A stretch of DNA of 64,000 nt from Streptomyces griseicoloratus (GTDB lineage Bacteria; Actinomycetota; Actinomycetes; Streptomycetales; Streptomycetaceae). Made by a program: the position numbers and the translations under genes. This document shows positions 28,283-37,437 of the stretch, piece by piece. How positions within the stretch are numbered: position 1 is the first letter of the stretch; every line of letters begins with the position of its first letter. The stretch lies in the NCBI RefSeq assembly GCF_014534645.1, contig NZ_JACVQF010000241.1, positions 62,001-126,000 on the forward strand, written 5' to 3'. The notes under the pieces were generated by a model. It saw only the letters and a list, made by a program, of their open reading frames with translations. It had not been told where the DNA came from and searched no databases.

Positions 28283-30370
28283 ATGGGGGCCGCAAGGACA
28301 GACTCGGCGCGTTCACGGCGACGGCGGGCCGTGCCGTGGCTCGTGCTCGGGCTGTGGATCGCCGTACTCGCGCTCGCCTCGCCGTTCGCGTCGAAACTCT
28401 CCGACGTGCAGCGCGACCGGGCCGTCGACTACCTGCCGGCGAGCGCCGACTCCACGCAGGTCGCGAAGATCCAGGACCGGCTGCCCGGTGGCGAGGCCAC
28501 CGAGCTGGTCGTCGTCTACCACCGCGACGGCGGCCTGACCGCCGCCGACCGGGCCACCGCCGCCGACCAGATCGCCGAGATCGCCGGTGCCCACACGCTC
28601 ACCGCCCGGCCCGAAGCCGTACCGTCCCGGGACGGCACCACCCTGATGTACCCGGTCGCCAGCACCGAGCCCGGCCAGGACGAGGAGGCCCGCGACGAAC
28701 TGGTGGGCGCCGTACGGGACGTGGCGCAGGGCGGTGACGGGCTGAGCGTCGAGGTCGGCGGGGCGGGCGCGCTCGCCACCGACGCCTCCGAGGTCTACAA
28801 CTCCCTCGACGGACCGCTCCTCTACACCACCGCCGGCGTCGTCGCCCTGCTGCTGATCCTCATCTACCGCAGCCCGTTCCTGTGGCTCGTGCCGCTCGCC
28901 GTCGCCGGCATCGCCGACTACCTGTCGATGGGCGTCGCCTACGGCCTCAACCAGTGGTTCGGCACATCCGTGTCCGGCCAGTCCTCGGGCATCATGACCA
29001 TCCTCGTCTTCGGCGCCGGCACCGACTACGCGCTGCTGCTGGTCTCCCGCTACCGCGAGGAACTGCGCCGCATCGAGCGGCCGTACGACGCCATGGCCGC
29101 CGCGCTGCGCGGCTGCGGCCCGGCGGTGCTCGCCTCCTCCGGGACGGTCGCCGCCGGACTGCTCTGCCTGCTCGCCGCCGACCTCAACTCCAGCCGGGGC
29201 ATGGGCCCGCTCGGCACCGTCGGCGTGCTGTGCGCCCTGGCCGCCATGCTGACCCTGCTGCCCGCGATCCTCGTCCTGCTGGGCCGCCGCGTGTTCTGGC
29301 CGCTCGTACCCCGCTACGGCAGCACCCCCAAGGCCCGCCGGTCCCTGTTCGCTGCCATGGGCGGCTCCGCCGGACGCCGGCCCCTCACCGTCCTCGCGGG
29401 CGGCGCCGCCCTGCTCGGCGCCCTCGCCCTGGGCAGCCTGAACCTGCCCGGCGACCTGAAGCAGGAGGACTCCTTCACCTCCAAGCCCGAGGCGGTCGCC
29501 GCCATGGAGACCCTCGCCGCCGCCTACCCGGAGCGCGGCACCCAGCCCATCAGCGTCATCGCCCCCACCGACCGCGCCGACGCCGCCCTCGCCGAGGCCC
29601 GCGACACCCGCGGCGTCGAGAGCGCCGAGCGGGGCCGCAGCAGCGGAGGCTGGACCGAGATCACGGTCATCGCCGCCGCCCCGCCCCAGTCCGCCGCGGA
29701 GAGCGCCACCATCGAGGCCCTGCGCGACAACCTCGACGGCTCCTACGTCGGCGGGGCCAGCGCCGAGCAGATCGACCTGAAGGACACCAACTCCCGCGAC
29801 ACGATGATCGTCGTACCGCTCGTGCTGCTGTCCGTGCTGCTCATCCTCGTCGCCCTGCTGCGGTCGCTGGTCGCGCCGCTGCTCCTGGTCGCCGCCGTCG
29901 TCGCCGTGTGGGGCGCCGCCCTCGGCATCGGCGGACTCGTCTTCGAGCCGCTCTTCGGCTTCGAGGGCACGGATCCCGGACTGGGGCTGCTGTCCTTCGT
30001 GTTCCTGGTGGCGCTGGGCGTCGACTACGGCATCTTCCTCATGCACCGCATGCGCGAGGAGTCCCTGACCGGCGCCGAACCCGCCGAGGCCGCGCTCACC
30101 GCGCTGCGCACCACGGGCGGGGTCATCGCCTCCGCGGGGCTCGTCCTCGCGGCCACCTTCGCGGTGCTCACCAACATGCCGATGGTGCAGCTCGTCGAAC
30201 TGGGCTTCGTCATCGCCGTCGGCGTCCTGCTGGACACCTTCCTCGTCCGCACCTACCTGGTCACCAGCGCGAGCGTCGCCCTGCGGCGCCGGGTGTGGTG
30301 GCCGGGCCCGCTGTCCCGGGCGCCCGAGGAGCCGGCACCGGTCCCGGAACGGCAGACCGTCGGTGCCTGA
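28283..30370 (+). CDS. MMPL family RND exporter
   Basis: A 695-residue MmpL-type transporter with two RND halves. Each half has an initial helix, a periplasm-facing domain and a block of five helices. The proton-relay aspartates sit in GAGTDYALLLVSRYREE (first half) and ALGVDYGIFLMHRMREE (second half). Such proteins export lipids, pigments or antibiotics. GGAGGGGG lies about 7 nt before the ATG. A hairpin separates it from the two-component genes downstream, which may control it. The basic N-terminus SARSRRRRAVPWLVLG begins helix 1. Confidence 0.88.
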   Translation: MGAARTDSARSRRRRAVPWLVLGLWIAVLALASPFASKLSDVQRDRAVDYLPASADSTQVAKIQDRLPGGEATELVVVYHRDGGLTAADRATAADQIAEIAGAHTLTARPEAVPSRDGTTLMYPVASTEPGQDEEARDELVGAVRDVAQGGDGLSVEVGGAGALATDASEVYNSLDGPLLYTTAGVVALLLILIYRSPFLWLVPLAVAGIADYLSMGVAYGLNQWFGTSVSGQSSGIMTILVFGAGTDYALLLVSRYREELRRIERPYDAMAAALRGCGPAVLASSGTVAAGLLCLLAADLNSSRGMGPLGTVGVLCALAAMLTLLPAILVLLGRRVFWPLVPRYGSTPKARRSLFAAMGGSAGRRPLTVLAGGAALLGALALGSLNLPGDLKQEDSFTSKPEAVAAMETLAAAYPERGTQPISVIAPTDRADAALAEARDTRGVESAERGRSSGGWTEITVIAAAPPQSAAESATIEALRDNLDGSYVGGASAEQIDLKDTNSRDTMIVVPLVLLSVLLILVALLRSLVAPLLLVAAVVAVWGAALGIGGLVFEPLFGFEGTDPGLGLLSFVFLVALGVDYGIFLMHRMREESLTGAEPAEAALTALRTTGGVIASAGLVLAATFAVLTNMPMVQLVELGFVIAVGVLLDTFLVRTYLVTSASVALRRRVWWPGPLSRAPEEPAPVPERQTVGA

Positions 30371-30377
30371 CCGGAGC

Positions 30378-30403
30378 GCGCCCCTCCCCTCCCGGAGGGG
30401 CGC
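30378..30403 (+). terminator. Terminator between the MMPL gene and the sensor kinase
   Basis: GCGCCCCTCC (30378-30387) pairs with GGAGGGGCGC (30394-30403) around a 6-nt loop, 8 nt after the MMPL stop. Its presence argues against a kinase start at 30363, which would put the hairpin inside the coding sequence. Confidence 0.65.
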
Positions 30404-30425
30404 ACCCGTCCCGCAGGATGGGCCC

Positions 30426-31694
30426 GTGCACCCGACCACGACAGCGCCGCCGGCGACGGCGGCACCGGACCGGCCCCGCCTCGGCGAGCGGATCATGGCC
30501 GTGATCAACCGCGACCCGCAGACCGCCCCGCACGGCACCCGCAACGACGCCGTGCTCGCCGCGGTCCTCCTCGCCCTGGCCGTCTTCCTCGCGCTGTCCA
30601 CCGACGAGGGCCGCCGCCCGGACGCCCTCGGCTGGACGCTGCTGTGCGCCACCCACGTACCGCTCGTATGGCGACGCCGCCACCCGCTGCTGGTCCTCAT
30701 GGCCGTGGTCGCCCTGGTCGGGCCGTACCACGCCCTGGACAACAACCACGCGGCGACCGGCGCGGCCTCCTACGTCGCGCTGTACACGCTCGCCGTCACC
30801 GGCCGGCCCCTGCGCACCGTCCTGACGGGCGTCGCGGTGCTCACCGTGTCCGTCAGCATCATGCTCACCGTCAACACCCACCAGGCCGTCGAGCTGATCC
30901 GCATCTCCGGATGGGTGATAGCCGTCCTCTTCGCCGGCGTCGACGTCCGCTACTACCGCCAGTACGTCGCCGGGATCGTCGAGCGCGCCGAACGCGCGGA
31001 GCGCACCCGCGAGGAGGAGGCCCGGCGCCGGGTCGCCGAGGAGCGCCTGCGCATCGCCCGGGACCTGCACGACCTGCTCGCCCACAGCATCACGCTGATC
31101 GGCGTGCAGACCTCGGTGGCCGCCCACGTCCTGGCCGCCGACCCCGAGCGCCTGGACCGGGCCGCCGTCGCCAAGGCCCTCGACGACATCGCCGAGACCT
31201 GCCGGACCGCGCGCGGCGAGCTGCGCACCACCCTGGAGGTCCTGCGGGAGCACGACGCGCCCGACGCCCGCGGCCCGCTGCCCGGACTGCACGGGCTGGC
31301 CGACCTGGCGGAGGCGGCCAGGGTCACCGGCGCACGGGTGGAGCTGTCGGTCCCCACCGGCACCGTCCCGCCCGCGGTCGGCGCCGCCGCCTACCGCATC
31401 GTGCAGGAGGCGCTGACCAACGCCGTGCGGCACGCGGGACCGGAGCCGTCCGTCCGCGTCGAGGTCCGCACCGAGCCGGGCGCCCTGCGCCTGTCCGTCA
31501 CCGACGACGGCACCGGGCGGCCCGCCCCCGGCGCCACCCCCGGTTTCGGGCTCGTCGGCATGCGGGAGCGAGCCCGCAGCGTGGGTGGCACACTCGACGC
31601 CGGGCCGCGTGACGAGGGCGGCTTCGCCGTGACGGCCGTCCTGCCGACCGCCGCCCCGACGCTCACGACCGGGACGCCGGAGAGGAACGGATGA
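30426..31694 (+). CDS. Two-component sensor histidine kinase (NarL/DesK type)
   Basis: A 422-residue membrane kinase. About five hydrophobic segments (residues ~40-180) form the sensor part. A coiled linker rich in Glu/Arg leads to the HisKA_3 phospho-acceptor H215 in RDLHDLLAHSITLI, and the HATPase domain has EALTNAVRHAG and GFGLVGMRERARSVGG. The GTG at 30426 is chosen because a terminator-like hairpin precedes it and a CAGGAT hexamer 8 nt upstream could be the -10 of a leaderless mRNA; a GTG at 30363 would add 21 residues. The stop overlaps the response regulator ATG (ATGA). Confidence 0.88.
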   Translation: MHPTTTAPPATAAPDRPRLGERIMAVINRDPQTAPHGTRNDAVLAAVLLALAVFLALSTDEGRRPDALGWTLLCATHVPLVWRRRHPLLVLMAVVALVGPYHALDNNHAATGAASYVALYTLAVTGRPLRTVLTGVAVLTVSVSIMLTVNTHQAVELIRISGWVIAVLFAGVDVRYYRQYVAGIVERAERAERTREEEARRRVAEERLRIARDLHDLLAHSITLIGVQTSVAAHVLAADPERLDRAAVAKALDDIAETCRTARGELRTTLEVLREHDAPDARGPLPGLHGLADLAEAARVTGARVELSVPTGTVPPAVGAAAYRIVQEALTNAVRHAGPEPSVRVEVRTEPGALRLSVTDDGTGRPAPGATPGFGLVGMRERARSVGGTLDAGPRDEGGFAVTAVLPTAAPTLTTGTPERNG

Positions 31695-32353
31695 CCATCC
31701 GAGTGCTGCTCGCGGACGACCAGAACCTCGTCCGCGCCGCGTTCGCCCTGCTCGTCGCCTCGGCCCCCGACATGGAGGTGGTCGGCGAGGCGGGCACCGG
31801 CCGCCAGGCCGTGGAGCTGGCCCGCAGCGCACGCGCCGACCTCGTCGTGATGGACGTGCGCATGCCGGACCTGGACGGCATCGAGGCCACCCGGCTCATC
31901 GCCGCCGACGACGACCTGGCGGGCGTGAAGGTGCTGGTCCTCACCACCTACGACACCGACGAGAACATCGTGGAGGCGCTGCGGGCGGGCGCCTCCGGCT
32001 TCCTCGTCAAGGACACCCGGCCCGCCGAACTCCTCGACGCCATCCGCACGGTGGCCGCGGGGGAGGCCCTGCTGTCGCCCGGTCCGACGGCCCGGCTGAT
32101 CGAGCGGTTCCTGCGCAGCCCCGCCGCTCCGGTGGCCGGCGGCCCGGACTGTCTCTCGGCCCGGGAACGCGAGGTGCTCGCCCTGGTCGCCCGCGGCCTG
32201 AACAACACGGAGATAGCCGAGTCCCTGGGGCTGAGCCCCCTGACGGCGAAGACCCACGTCAGCCGGATCATGGGCAAGCTGGGGGCGCGGGACCGGGCGC
32301 AACTGGTCATCGTGGCGTACGAGTCGGGCCTCGTGACACCGGGCGGCGGATGA
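31691..32353 (+). CDS. NarL/LuxR family response regulator
   Basis: A 220-residue response regulator. The receiver domain has the acidic pocket in VLLADDQNLVR, the phospho-acceptor D55 in DLVVMDVRMPD and the switch region LVLTTYDTDE. The C-terminal LuxR HTH reads LSAREREVLALVARGLNNTEIAESLGLSPLTAKTHVSRIM. The ATG overlaps the kinase stop, so they form a cognate pair. The nearby MMPL exporter gene or the genes beyond the palindrome at 28138 are likely targets, though no direct-repeat binding site was resolved. Confidence 0.93.
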   Translation: MTIRVLLADDQNLVRAAFALLVASAPDMEVVGEAGTGRQAVELARSARADLVVMDVRMPDLDGIEATRLIAADDDLAGVKVLVLTTYDTDENIVEALRAGASGFLVKDTRPAELLDAIRTVAAGEALLSPGPTARLIERFLRSPAAPVAGGPDCLSAREREVLALVARGLNNTEIAESLGLSPLTAKTHVSRIMGKLGARDRAQLVIVAYESGLVTPGGG

Positions 32354-32389
32354 CCTCCGGACCGCCGGCCGCGGCAGGCGCTCCGGAGG
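32354..32389. terminator. Hairpin between the response regulator and convergent hydrolase
   Basis: CCTCCGGA (32354-32361) pairs with TCCGGAGG (32382-32389) in the 42-bp gap between convergent stops. The 20-nt loop is itself GC-rich and may fold further. Confidence 0.6.
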
Positions 32390-32395
32390 GGGCCG

Positions 32396-33889
32396 CTAGC
32401 GGCAGTACGTGTCCGTGTCCGGCCGCTCGCCGGTGGCCAGGAAGCGGGACACCGTACGGTCGCCGCAGGCGTTGCCGTTGGCGAGGTAGGCGTCGTGGCC
32501 CGTGGAGTCGACGGTGACCATGACGGCGCGTCGGCCGAGGGCCTGGCGGAGCTTCAGGGCGCCGGCGAGCGGGGTGGCGACGTCCCGCTCGTTCTGGACG
32601 AGCAGGATGTTGGAGGGTCCGCGGTCGGTGATCCGCACCGGAGCCTCGCGCGGAGGGTACGGCCAGGCCGCGCACAGCATCGCGTTGCGCGGCATGCCCG
32701 CCGTGAGCGGGTACTTGGCGCGGCTCGCGGCGACGTCCTTCTCGTACGCGGCCCCCGTGCGGGGCCAGGCGACGTCGTTGCACAGCGTCCCGGCGCCGAC
32801 GGCGGCGACGTTCTGCAGCACCGGCTCCGGCGGGGCGGCCGGCGCGGGCGGCACCGTCCCCTGCTGGGCGGCCCGCATCAGCCGGGCGAGGGCGGGGTAG
32901 CGGCCGGGGGAGTAGAGGCTGTCCAGCATGGTCTGGCGCAGCACGTTGCCGTTGAGCTCCTCCGGGTTGGCGCCGGGCCAGGGGATCGGTTCGCGGTCGA
33001 GCCGGGCGGCCAGGCGCAGGAAGAGCGGGCGCACGTCGGCGGCCCGCCGGGCCACCCGGTCCGGGTTGCCGGGCGCGGAGGCCCAGGCGGCGAAGTGGGG
33101 GAAGGTGTCCTCCACGCCCTGCTCGTGCCCGGCGAGCCAGGCCCGGCTGACGCGGGCGGGGTCGGGGTCGTCGTTGCTGTCGAGGACGATGCGGTCGGTG
33201 CGGTGCGGGAACAACTGGCTGTAGACCGCGCCGACGTACGTCCCGTACGACACGCCCCAGGCGGAGAGCCTGCGCTCACCGAGCGCGGCCCGGACGCGGT
33301 CGATGTCGCGGGCCTCGTTGGCGGTGCTCAGGTGCCGGATCAGTTCGCCGCCGTTGCGGGCGCAGGCGTCCGCCATGCGCCGGGCGGTGTCGAGGTTCTC
33401 GTCCACCGAACCGTCCGGGGCGGGCCAGGGGCGGAGCCTGGAGGTGGCCAGGTCGCCGTGTTCCAGTCCGCAGTCGACGGCGGTGGAGGGCGCGAGCCCG
33501 CGCGGGGCGAACCCGACCAGGTCGTAGGCGTCCCGCACCTCCTGCGGGAGCTTCTGCCCCTTCTTCGAGGGGTCGTCGAGGCTGGAGCCGCCCGGTCCGC
33601 CGGGGATGAGGAGCAGGGTGCCCCTGCGGGCGGCGGGCTTCTCGCTGGGGATGCGGGAGACGGCGATGTCGATGTGCGGGCCGTCCGGGTCGGCGTAGTC
33701 CATCGGCACCCGGACGGTGGCGCACTGCTGGCGGGGGTCGGCGGCGGCGCTCTCGCAGGCCGTCCAGGCGAGTGTGTCGCGGCCGGGCGGTGCGGAGGCG
33801 GTGGCCGTCACGGGGACGGCGAGGCCGAGCAGGACGGCAAAGGCGCCGACGAGGGCGGTGTTGCGGCGGATACGCGTGCGCTGTGTCAT
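32396..33889 (-). CDS. Secreted alpha/beta hydrolase, tripeptidyl aminopeptidase family
   Basis: A 497-residue serine hydrolase of the S33 SlpD/SlpE-tripeptidyl aminopeptidase group, common among Streptomyces exoproteins. The signal peptide (RTRIRRNTALVGAFAVLLG, ending near ATASA) directs secretion. The oxyanion loop is LIPGGPGGSS, the nucleophile serine is in AWGVSYGTYVGAVYS, and the aspartate and histidine lie in QNERDVATP and STGHDAYL. It would trim short peptides released from extracellular protein. The ATG at 33889, with GAGG about 8 nt upstream, starts a proper signal peptide; the longer frame to 34096 would bury it. Confidence 0.87.
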   Translation of the reverse strand: MTQRTRIRRNTALVGAFAVLLGLAVPVTATASAPPGRDTLAWTACESAAADPRQQCATVRVPMDYADPDGPHIDIAVSRIPSEKPAARRGTLLLIPGGPGGSSLDDPSKKGQKLPQEVRDAYDLVGFAPRGLAPSTAVDCGLEHGDLATSRLRPWPAPDGSVDENLDTARRMADACARNGGELIRHLSTANEARDIDRVRAALGERRLSAWGVSYGTYVGAVYSQLFPHRTDRIVLDSNDDPDPARVSRAWLAGHEQGVEDTFPHFAAWASAPGNPDRVARRAADVRPLFLRLAARLDREPIPWPGANPEELNGNVLRQTMLDSLYSPGRYPALARLMRAAQQGTVPPAPAAPPEPVLQNVAAVGAGTLCNDVAWPRTGAAYEKDVAASRAKYPLTAGMPRNAMLCAAWPYPPREAPVRITDRGPSNILLVQNERDVATPLAGALKLRQALGRRAVMVTVDSTGHDAYLANGNACGDRTVSRFLATGERPDTDTYCR

Positions 33890-33992
33890 GCGACGAGCCT
33901 CGCGGAACCCCTCGGCCCTCCCCATCCGGGCAACGGCCCCATTTCTCTTGGGGTTTACCCCAGGCAGGACCCTCCGGGCCGCCCCTGACCCG

Positions 33993-34472
33993 TCAGACGA
34001 AGAAGCTGTCGTGCCGCACCTGGAACTCCCGCAGTTCCTCACCGCCGCGCTGCGCGAACTCGGCGACACGCTCGAAGTACTCCTCGCGCGGAGCACCCGG
34101 TGAGAACAGCATCAGCATGGACACGGGGTCGTCGGTGTCGTTCTTGAAGGCGTGCAGTCCGCCGACCGGCACGTAGAGGAAGTCGCCCTGGCGGCCGGTG
34201 ATCCAGCGGTCACCGTCGTAGAGCTGGACCTCGCCGGACAGGACGTAGAAGGACTCGGAGATGCTCCGGTGGAAGTGCGTCCTGGCGCCCGGTGCCCTGG
34301 GGCCCATGTCCACCTTGTAGAGCCCGAACTCGCCTCCGGTGGAGGCGTGGCTCGCGAGGTAGTGGGTCTCGGTGCCCCCGGGCGACACGATGTCGGGCGG
34401 TGTGCCGGCCCCTCGGAACACGGCGCTGATCTCACCGTTCTCGCCGAGGTAGCGCGGCTCGGGATACGACAT
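33993..34472 (-). CDS. Cupin domain protein
   Basis: A 159-residue single-domain cupin. Motif 1 is ARTHFHRSISESFYVLSGEVQLYDGD, with two histidines and a glutamate as metal ligands, and motif 2 is PVGGLHAFKNDTD. No further domain identifies a substrate; small cupins include dioxygenases, isomerases and sugar-binding proteins. The ATG at 34472 has a run AGGGGG about 9 nt upstream; the longer frame to 34517 is not needed. It is 103 nt from the hydrolase start, same strand. Confidence 0.83.
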   Translation of the reverse strand: MSYPEPRYLGENGEISAVFRGAGTPPDIVSPGGTETHYLASHASTGGEFGLYKVDMGPRAPGARTHFHRSISESFYVLSGEVQLYDGDRWITGRQGDFLYVPVGGLHAFKNDTDDPVSMLMLFSPGAPREEYFERVAEFAQRGGEELREFQVRHDSFFV

Positions 34473-34854
34473 GGGTGGTGCCCCCTTGTGTGAGTCGGTG
34501 GGGCGATTCTCGCGCACGGGGCCGTCCCCGGCGTCGTGCGGAAGATCGAGAGGGGATGGGGCGGAGGACGTAGGCCCGGTGACCGCGCGCCTGTCGCCTT
34601 CGCGGAGTAATCCGCATACCTGAGGTCGCTATTTCCCTGCCGGGTTTTCGAATGGCCCGCTCGAACTGCGCTCTGCGGGCGCCGGGCATGAATACCCGTG
34701 CGCCCTCTCCCGCGGCGCATTTCGTGAACCATTGGCCACGGCCAACCTTCCCGCGCTGACCTGGACTTGTAGTGCACGGACTCCTGCCGAGTGTAGGCGG
34801 GGAAGGGCATCATGGAGAGGCGAAGAGTGAAACCCGAAAAGAAGGGGGAGCAGG
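34473..34854. promoter_or_regulatory. 382-bp regulatory gap before the small gene pair
   Basis: No gene is supported here. A perfect 14-bp palindrome TTGGCC-AC-GGCCAA lies at 34732-34745, and base composition between about 34600 and 34900 is less GC-rich than the surroundings. A reading frame from the ATG at 34812 runs into the second small gene but has no family resemblance in its N-terminal part. Confidence 0.4.
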
Positions 34855-35061
34855 GTGGAGGAACGGCACTCGGCGGTCTGCGTCGAAGAAGCGGAGGAAA
34901 CGGTGAAAGAATTGCGGGCGTTGCTCGCCAAGGCCGGAATTGCTTTGCCGTCGCTCGGGCTCGACCCGGTGAGTCTCGCCCGGGAGACGCCCTGCCCACT
35001 GGTGGAACTGGGGCGGTGTTCCGTCGCGACCGCGCAGCGACTCGCGGCGGTGCTGCGGTGA
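34855..35061 (+). CDS. Small protein, first of a coupled pair (68 aa)
   Basis: A 68-residue acidic protein without recognised domain: a helical first half (EEAEETVKELRALLAKAGI), a PCPLVELGRCSV loop and a terminal helix. The GTG has a strong GGGGGAG about 5 nt upstream, and its TGA overlaps the next GTG (GTGA). I recall similar gene pairs being common in Streptomyces next to signalling genes, but no function is known to me. Codon bias supports it being real. Confidence 0.68.
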   Translation: MEERHSAVCVEEAEETVKELRALLAKAGIALPSLGLDPVSLARETPCPLVELGRCSVATAQRLAAVLR

Positions 35062-35273
35062 AGCCGTCGATCGGTTCGTACGTCGTGGACACCCGCTGCG
35101 GGAGGGTGGGGATCGTCATGGGGCACGAGGGTCCGTACGTCCAGCTGAGGCCGTTCGGGGGCGGACGGGAGTGGGACGCCGAGCCGGGTGTCGTGCGTCA
35201 TGCCACCCCGGCCGAGCGGCTGAGCGCGGCGACGGCGTATGCCAACGCCCGCAGCCGCGGTGAGGTGCCTTGA
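35058..35273 (+). CDS. Small protein, second of a coupled pair (71 aa)
   Basis: A 71-residue basic protein beginning VKPSIGSYVVDTRCGRVGIVM, followed by GHEGPYVQLRPFGGGREWDAEP. The pattern of short strands and conserved Gly/Pro looks like a small beta-barrel of about five strands. The GTG at 35058 overlaps the previous stop, so the two proteins are made together and may interact. A longer frame from 34812 covers the first gene in another frame and is rejected. It ends 21 nt before recO. Confidence 0.68.
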   Translation: MKPSIGSYVVDTRCGRVGIVMGHEGPYVQLRPFGGGREWDAEPGVVRHATPAERLSAATAYANARSRGEVP

Positions 35274-35294
35274 ACGTGGGCGACAATGGGTGCC

Positions 35295-36041
35295 ATGAGT
35301 CTGTTCCGCGACGACGGCATCGTGCTGCGCACCCAGAAGCTGGGTGAGGCGGACCGGATCATCACCCTGCTCACGCGCGGTCACGGGCGGGTACGCGCCG
35401 TAGCGCGCGGCGTGCGGCGCACCAAGTCCAAGTTCGGGGCGCGGCTGGAGCCGTTCTCCCACGTCGACGTGCAGTTCTTCGCCAAGGGCAGCGAGCTGGT
35501 CGGGCGCGGCCTGCCGCTGTGCACGCAGAGCGAGACCATCGCGCCGTACGGCGGCGGGATCGTCACCGACTACGCGCGGTACACCGCCGGCACCGCCATG
35601 CTGGAGACCGCCGAGCGGTTCACCGACCACGAGGGCGAGCCCGCCGTGCAGCAGTACCTGCTGCTCGTCGGGGGGCTGCGGACGCTGGCCCGGGGCGAGC
35701 ACGCGCCGGGCCTCGTCCTCGACGCGTTCCTGCTGCGCTCCCTCGCCGTCAACGGCTACGCCCCGACCTTCGGCGACTGCGCGAAGTGCGGCATGCCGGG
35801 ACCGAACCGGTTCTTCTCGGTCGCGTCGGGCGGTTCCGTCTGCGCCGACTGCCGGGTGCCCGGCAGCGTCGTACCCTCGCCGCAGGCGCTGGAACTGCTC
35901 GGCGCGCTGCTCGCGGGGGACTGGGAGACCGCGGACGCCTCCGAGCCGCGGTACGTCCGCGAGGGCAGCGGGCTGGTGTCCGCGTACCTGCACTGGCACC
36001 TGGAGCGCGGGCTTCGCTCCCTGCGCTACGTAGAGAAGTAG
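35295..36041 (+). CDS. recO: DNA repair protein RecO
   Basis: A 248-residue RecO, mediator that loads RecA on SSB-coated DNA in the RecFOR pathway. The N-terminal OB fold starts [20 protein letters not shown], and a zinc knuckle is formed by CAKCG and CADC around residues 160-185. The ATG at 35295 is preceded by GACAAT 7 nt upstream and no ribosome-binding site, so a leaderless mRNA is possible; an ATG at 35286 would add 3 residues. uppS follows after 31 nt. Confidence 0.94.
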   Translation: MSLFRDDGIVLRTQKLGEADRIITLLTRGHGRVRAVARGVRRTKSKFGARLEPFSHVDVQFFAKGSELVGRGLPLCTQSETIAPYGGGIVTDYARYTAGTAMLETAERFTDHEGEPAVQQYLLLVGGLRTLARGEHAPGLVLDAFLLRSLAVNGYAPTFGDCAKCGMPGPNRFFSVASGGSVCADCRVPGSVVPSPQALELLGALLAGDWETADASEPRYVREGSGLVSAYLHWHLERGLRSLRYVEK

Positions 36042-36072
36042 ACCGAAAGAACACCGAGGAGACGAGAGACAC

Positions 36073-36906
36073 ATGGCCGTACGCGGTTTCCTGGGGCGGC
36101 AGCGCCGGGACTACAGGACGCCGGAGCCGCACCCGTCCGGCGCGCGGCCCCCGAAGCTCCCCGGTGAGCTGGTCCCGCGGCATGTGGCGATCGTCATGGA
36201 CGGCAACGGGCGCTGGGCCAAGGAGCGCGGCCTGCCGCGCACCGAGGGGCACAAGGTGGGCGCCGAGCGGGTGCTGGACGTCCTCCAGGGCGCGGTCGAG
36301 ATCGGCGTGGAGAACATCTCCCTGTACGCCTTCTCCACCGAGAACTGGAAGCGGTCGCCGGACGAGGTGCGCTTCCTGATGAACTTCAACCGGGACTTCA
36401 TCCGCAAGACCCGGGACCAGCTCGACGAGCTGGGCATCCGCGTGCGCTGGGTGGGCCGCATGCCCAAGCTGTGGAAGTCGGTGGCCAAGGAGCTGCAGGT
36501 CGCCCAGGAGCAGACGAAGGACAACGACCGGCTCACGCTCTACTTCTGCATGAACTACGGCGGCCGGGCCGAGATCGCCGACGCCGCACAGGCCCTCGCG
36601 GAGGACGTGCGGGCCGGCCGGCTCGACCCGTCGAAGGTGACCGAGAAGACCTTCGCGAAGTACCTCTACTACCCGGACATGCCGGACGTGGACCTGTTCC
36701 TGCGGCCCAGCGGTGAGCAGCGCACGTCCAACTACCTGCTGTGGCAGAGCGCCTACGCCGAGATGGTGTTCCAGGACGTGCTGTGGCCCGACTTCGACCG
36801 GCGTGACCTGTGGCGTGCGTGCCTGGAGTTCGCCTCGCGGGACCGGCGGTTCGGCGGGGCGATCCCGAACGAGGAACTGCTCGCCATGGAGGGCGGCCAG
36901 AAATGA
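36073..36906 (+). CDS. uppS: Isoprenyl transferase (undecaprenyl diphosphate synthase family)
   Basis: A 277-residue cis-prenyltransferase. The catalytic aspartate is in [17 protein letters not shown], the substrate-binding region is [13 protein letters not shown], and the C-terminal [22 protein letters not shown] is the family signature. It builds the lipid carrier for peptidoglycan and other cell-wall polymers at the membrane face. GAGGAGA lies about 12 nt before the ATG. The order recO-uppS-zur is shared with mycobacteria. A perfect hairpin follows the stop. Confidence 0.95.
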   Translation: MAVRGFLGRQRRDYRTPEPHPSGARPPKLPGELVPRHVAIVMDGNGRWAKERGLPRTEGHKVGAERVLDVLQGAVEIGVENISLYAFSTENWKRSPDEVRFLMNFNRDFIRKTRDQLDELGIRVRWVGRMPKLWKSVAKELQVAQEQTKDNDRLTLYFCMNYGGRAEIADAAQALAEDVRAGRLDPSKVTEKTFAKYLYYPDMPDVDLFLRPSGEQRTSNYLLWQSAYAEMVFQDVLWPDFDRRDLWRACLEFASRDRRFGGAIPNEELLAMEGGQK

Positions 36907-36909
36907 CGG

Positions 36910-36937
36910 AAGGCCCGGGGGCGAGCCCCCGGGCCTT
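36910..36937. terminator. Bidirectional terminator between uppS and zur
   Basis: AAGGCCCGGGGGC (36910-36922) and GCCCCCGGGCCTT (36925-36937) form a perfect 13-bp stem with a 2-nt turn. A/T ends give short A and T tracts on both strands, so it can stop both convergent transcripts. Confidence 0.85.
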
Positions 36938-36954
36938 CGGCCTGTACGGCAGAC

Positions 36955-37374
36955 CTACCGGCCGTCGGCCTCCGCGCAGTCCGCGCAGGTGCCGAAGATC
37001 TCCACCGTGTGCGCCACGTTGACGTAGCCGTGTTCCGCGGCGATGGCCTCGGCCCACTTCTCCACGGCCGGGCCCTCGACCTCGACCGCCTTGCCGCAGG
37101 AGCGGCAGACGAGGTGGTGGTGGTGGTCGCCGCTGGAGCAGCGGCGGTAGACGGACTCGCCGTCGGCGGTGCGCAGGACGTCGACCTCGCCGGCGTCGGC
37201 GAGGGACTGCAGCGTGCGGTAGACCGTGGTGAGCCCGACCGAGTCGCCCTTGTGCTTGAGCATGTCGTGGAGCTCCTGCGCGCTGCGGAACTCCTCGACC
37301 TCTTCCAGAGCCGCCGCCACGGCGGCCCGCTGCCGGGTGGCGCGGCCCTTCACGGGCGGTCCAGCGGTGGTCAC
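36955..37374 (-). CDS. zur: Zinc uptake regulator Zur (Fur family)
   Basis: A 139-residue Fur-family repressor. The winged helix includes TRQRAAVAAALEEVEEF and GLTTVYRTLQSLADAGE; the metal sites include DHHHHLVCRSCGKAVEVEG and the second CxxC in GTCADCAEADG. Zinc-loaded Zur represses zinc importer genes. The GTG at 37374 has GAGGAGG 6 nt upstream, which decides the start; an in-frame codon at 37413 is ignored. It is co-directional with, and 63 nt downstream of, znuB, so the operon encodes both importer and its repressor. Confidence 0.94.
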   Translation of the reverse strand: MTTAGPPVKGRATRQRAAVAAALEEVEEFRSAQELHDMLKHKGDSVGLTTVYRTLQSLADAGEVDVLRTADGESVYRRCSSGDHHHHLVCRSCGKAVEVEGPAVEKWAEAIAAEHGYVNVAHTVEIFGTCADCAEADGR

Positions 37375-37437
37375 CGGTTGCCTCCTCACGTCTGCTCTGC
37401 CTGCCGGGGCCATTGTGCCAGCCCGGTCCGTCAGCGG

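Noticed and set aside
30363-30425. GTG at 30363 as the sensor kinase start, overlapping the MMPL stop
   Set aside because: It would place a 10-bp terminator-like hairpin within codons, and the added 21 residues are atypical; GTG at 30426 is preferred.
34812-35057. ATG at 34812 as start of the second small gene
   Set aside because: The N-terminal extension covers the first small gene in another frame, which has its own strong ribosome-binding site.
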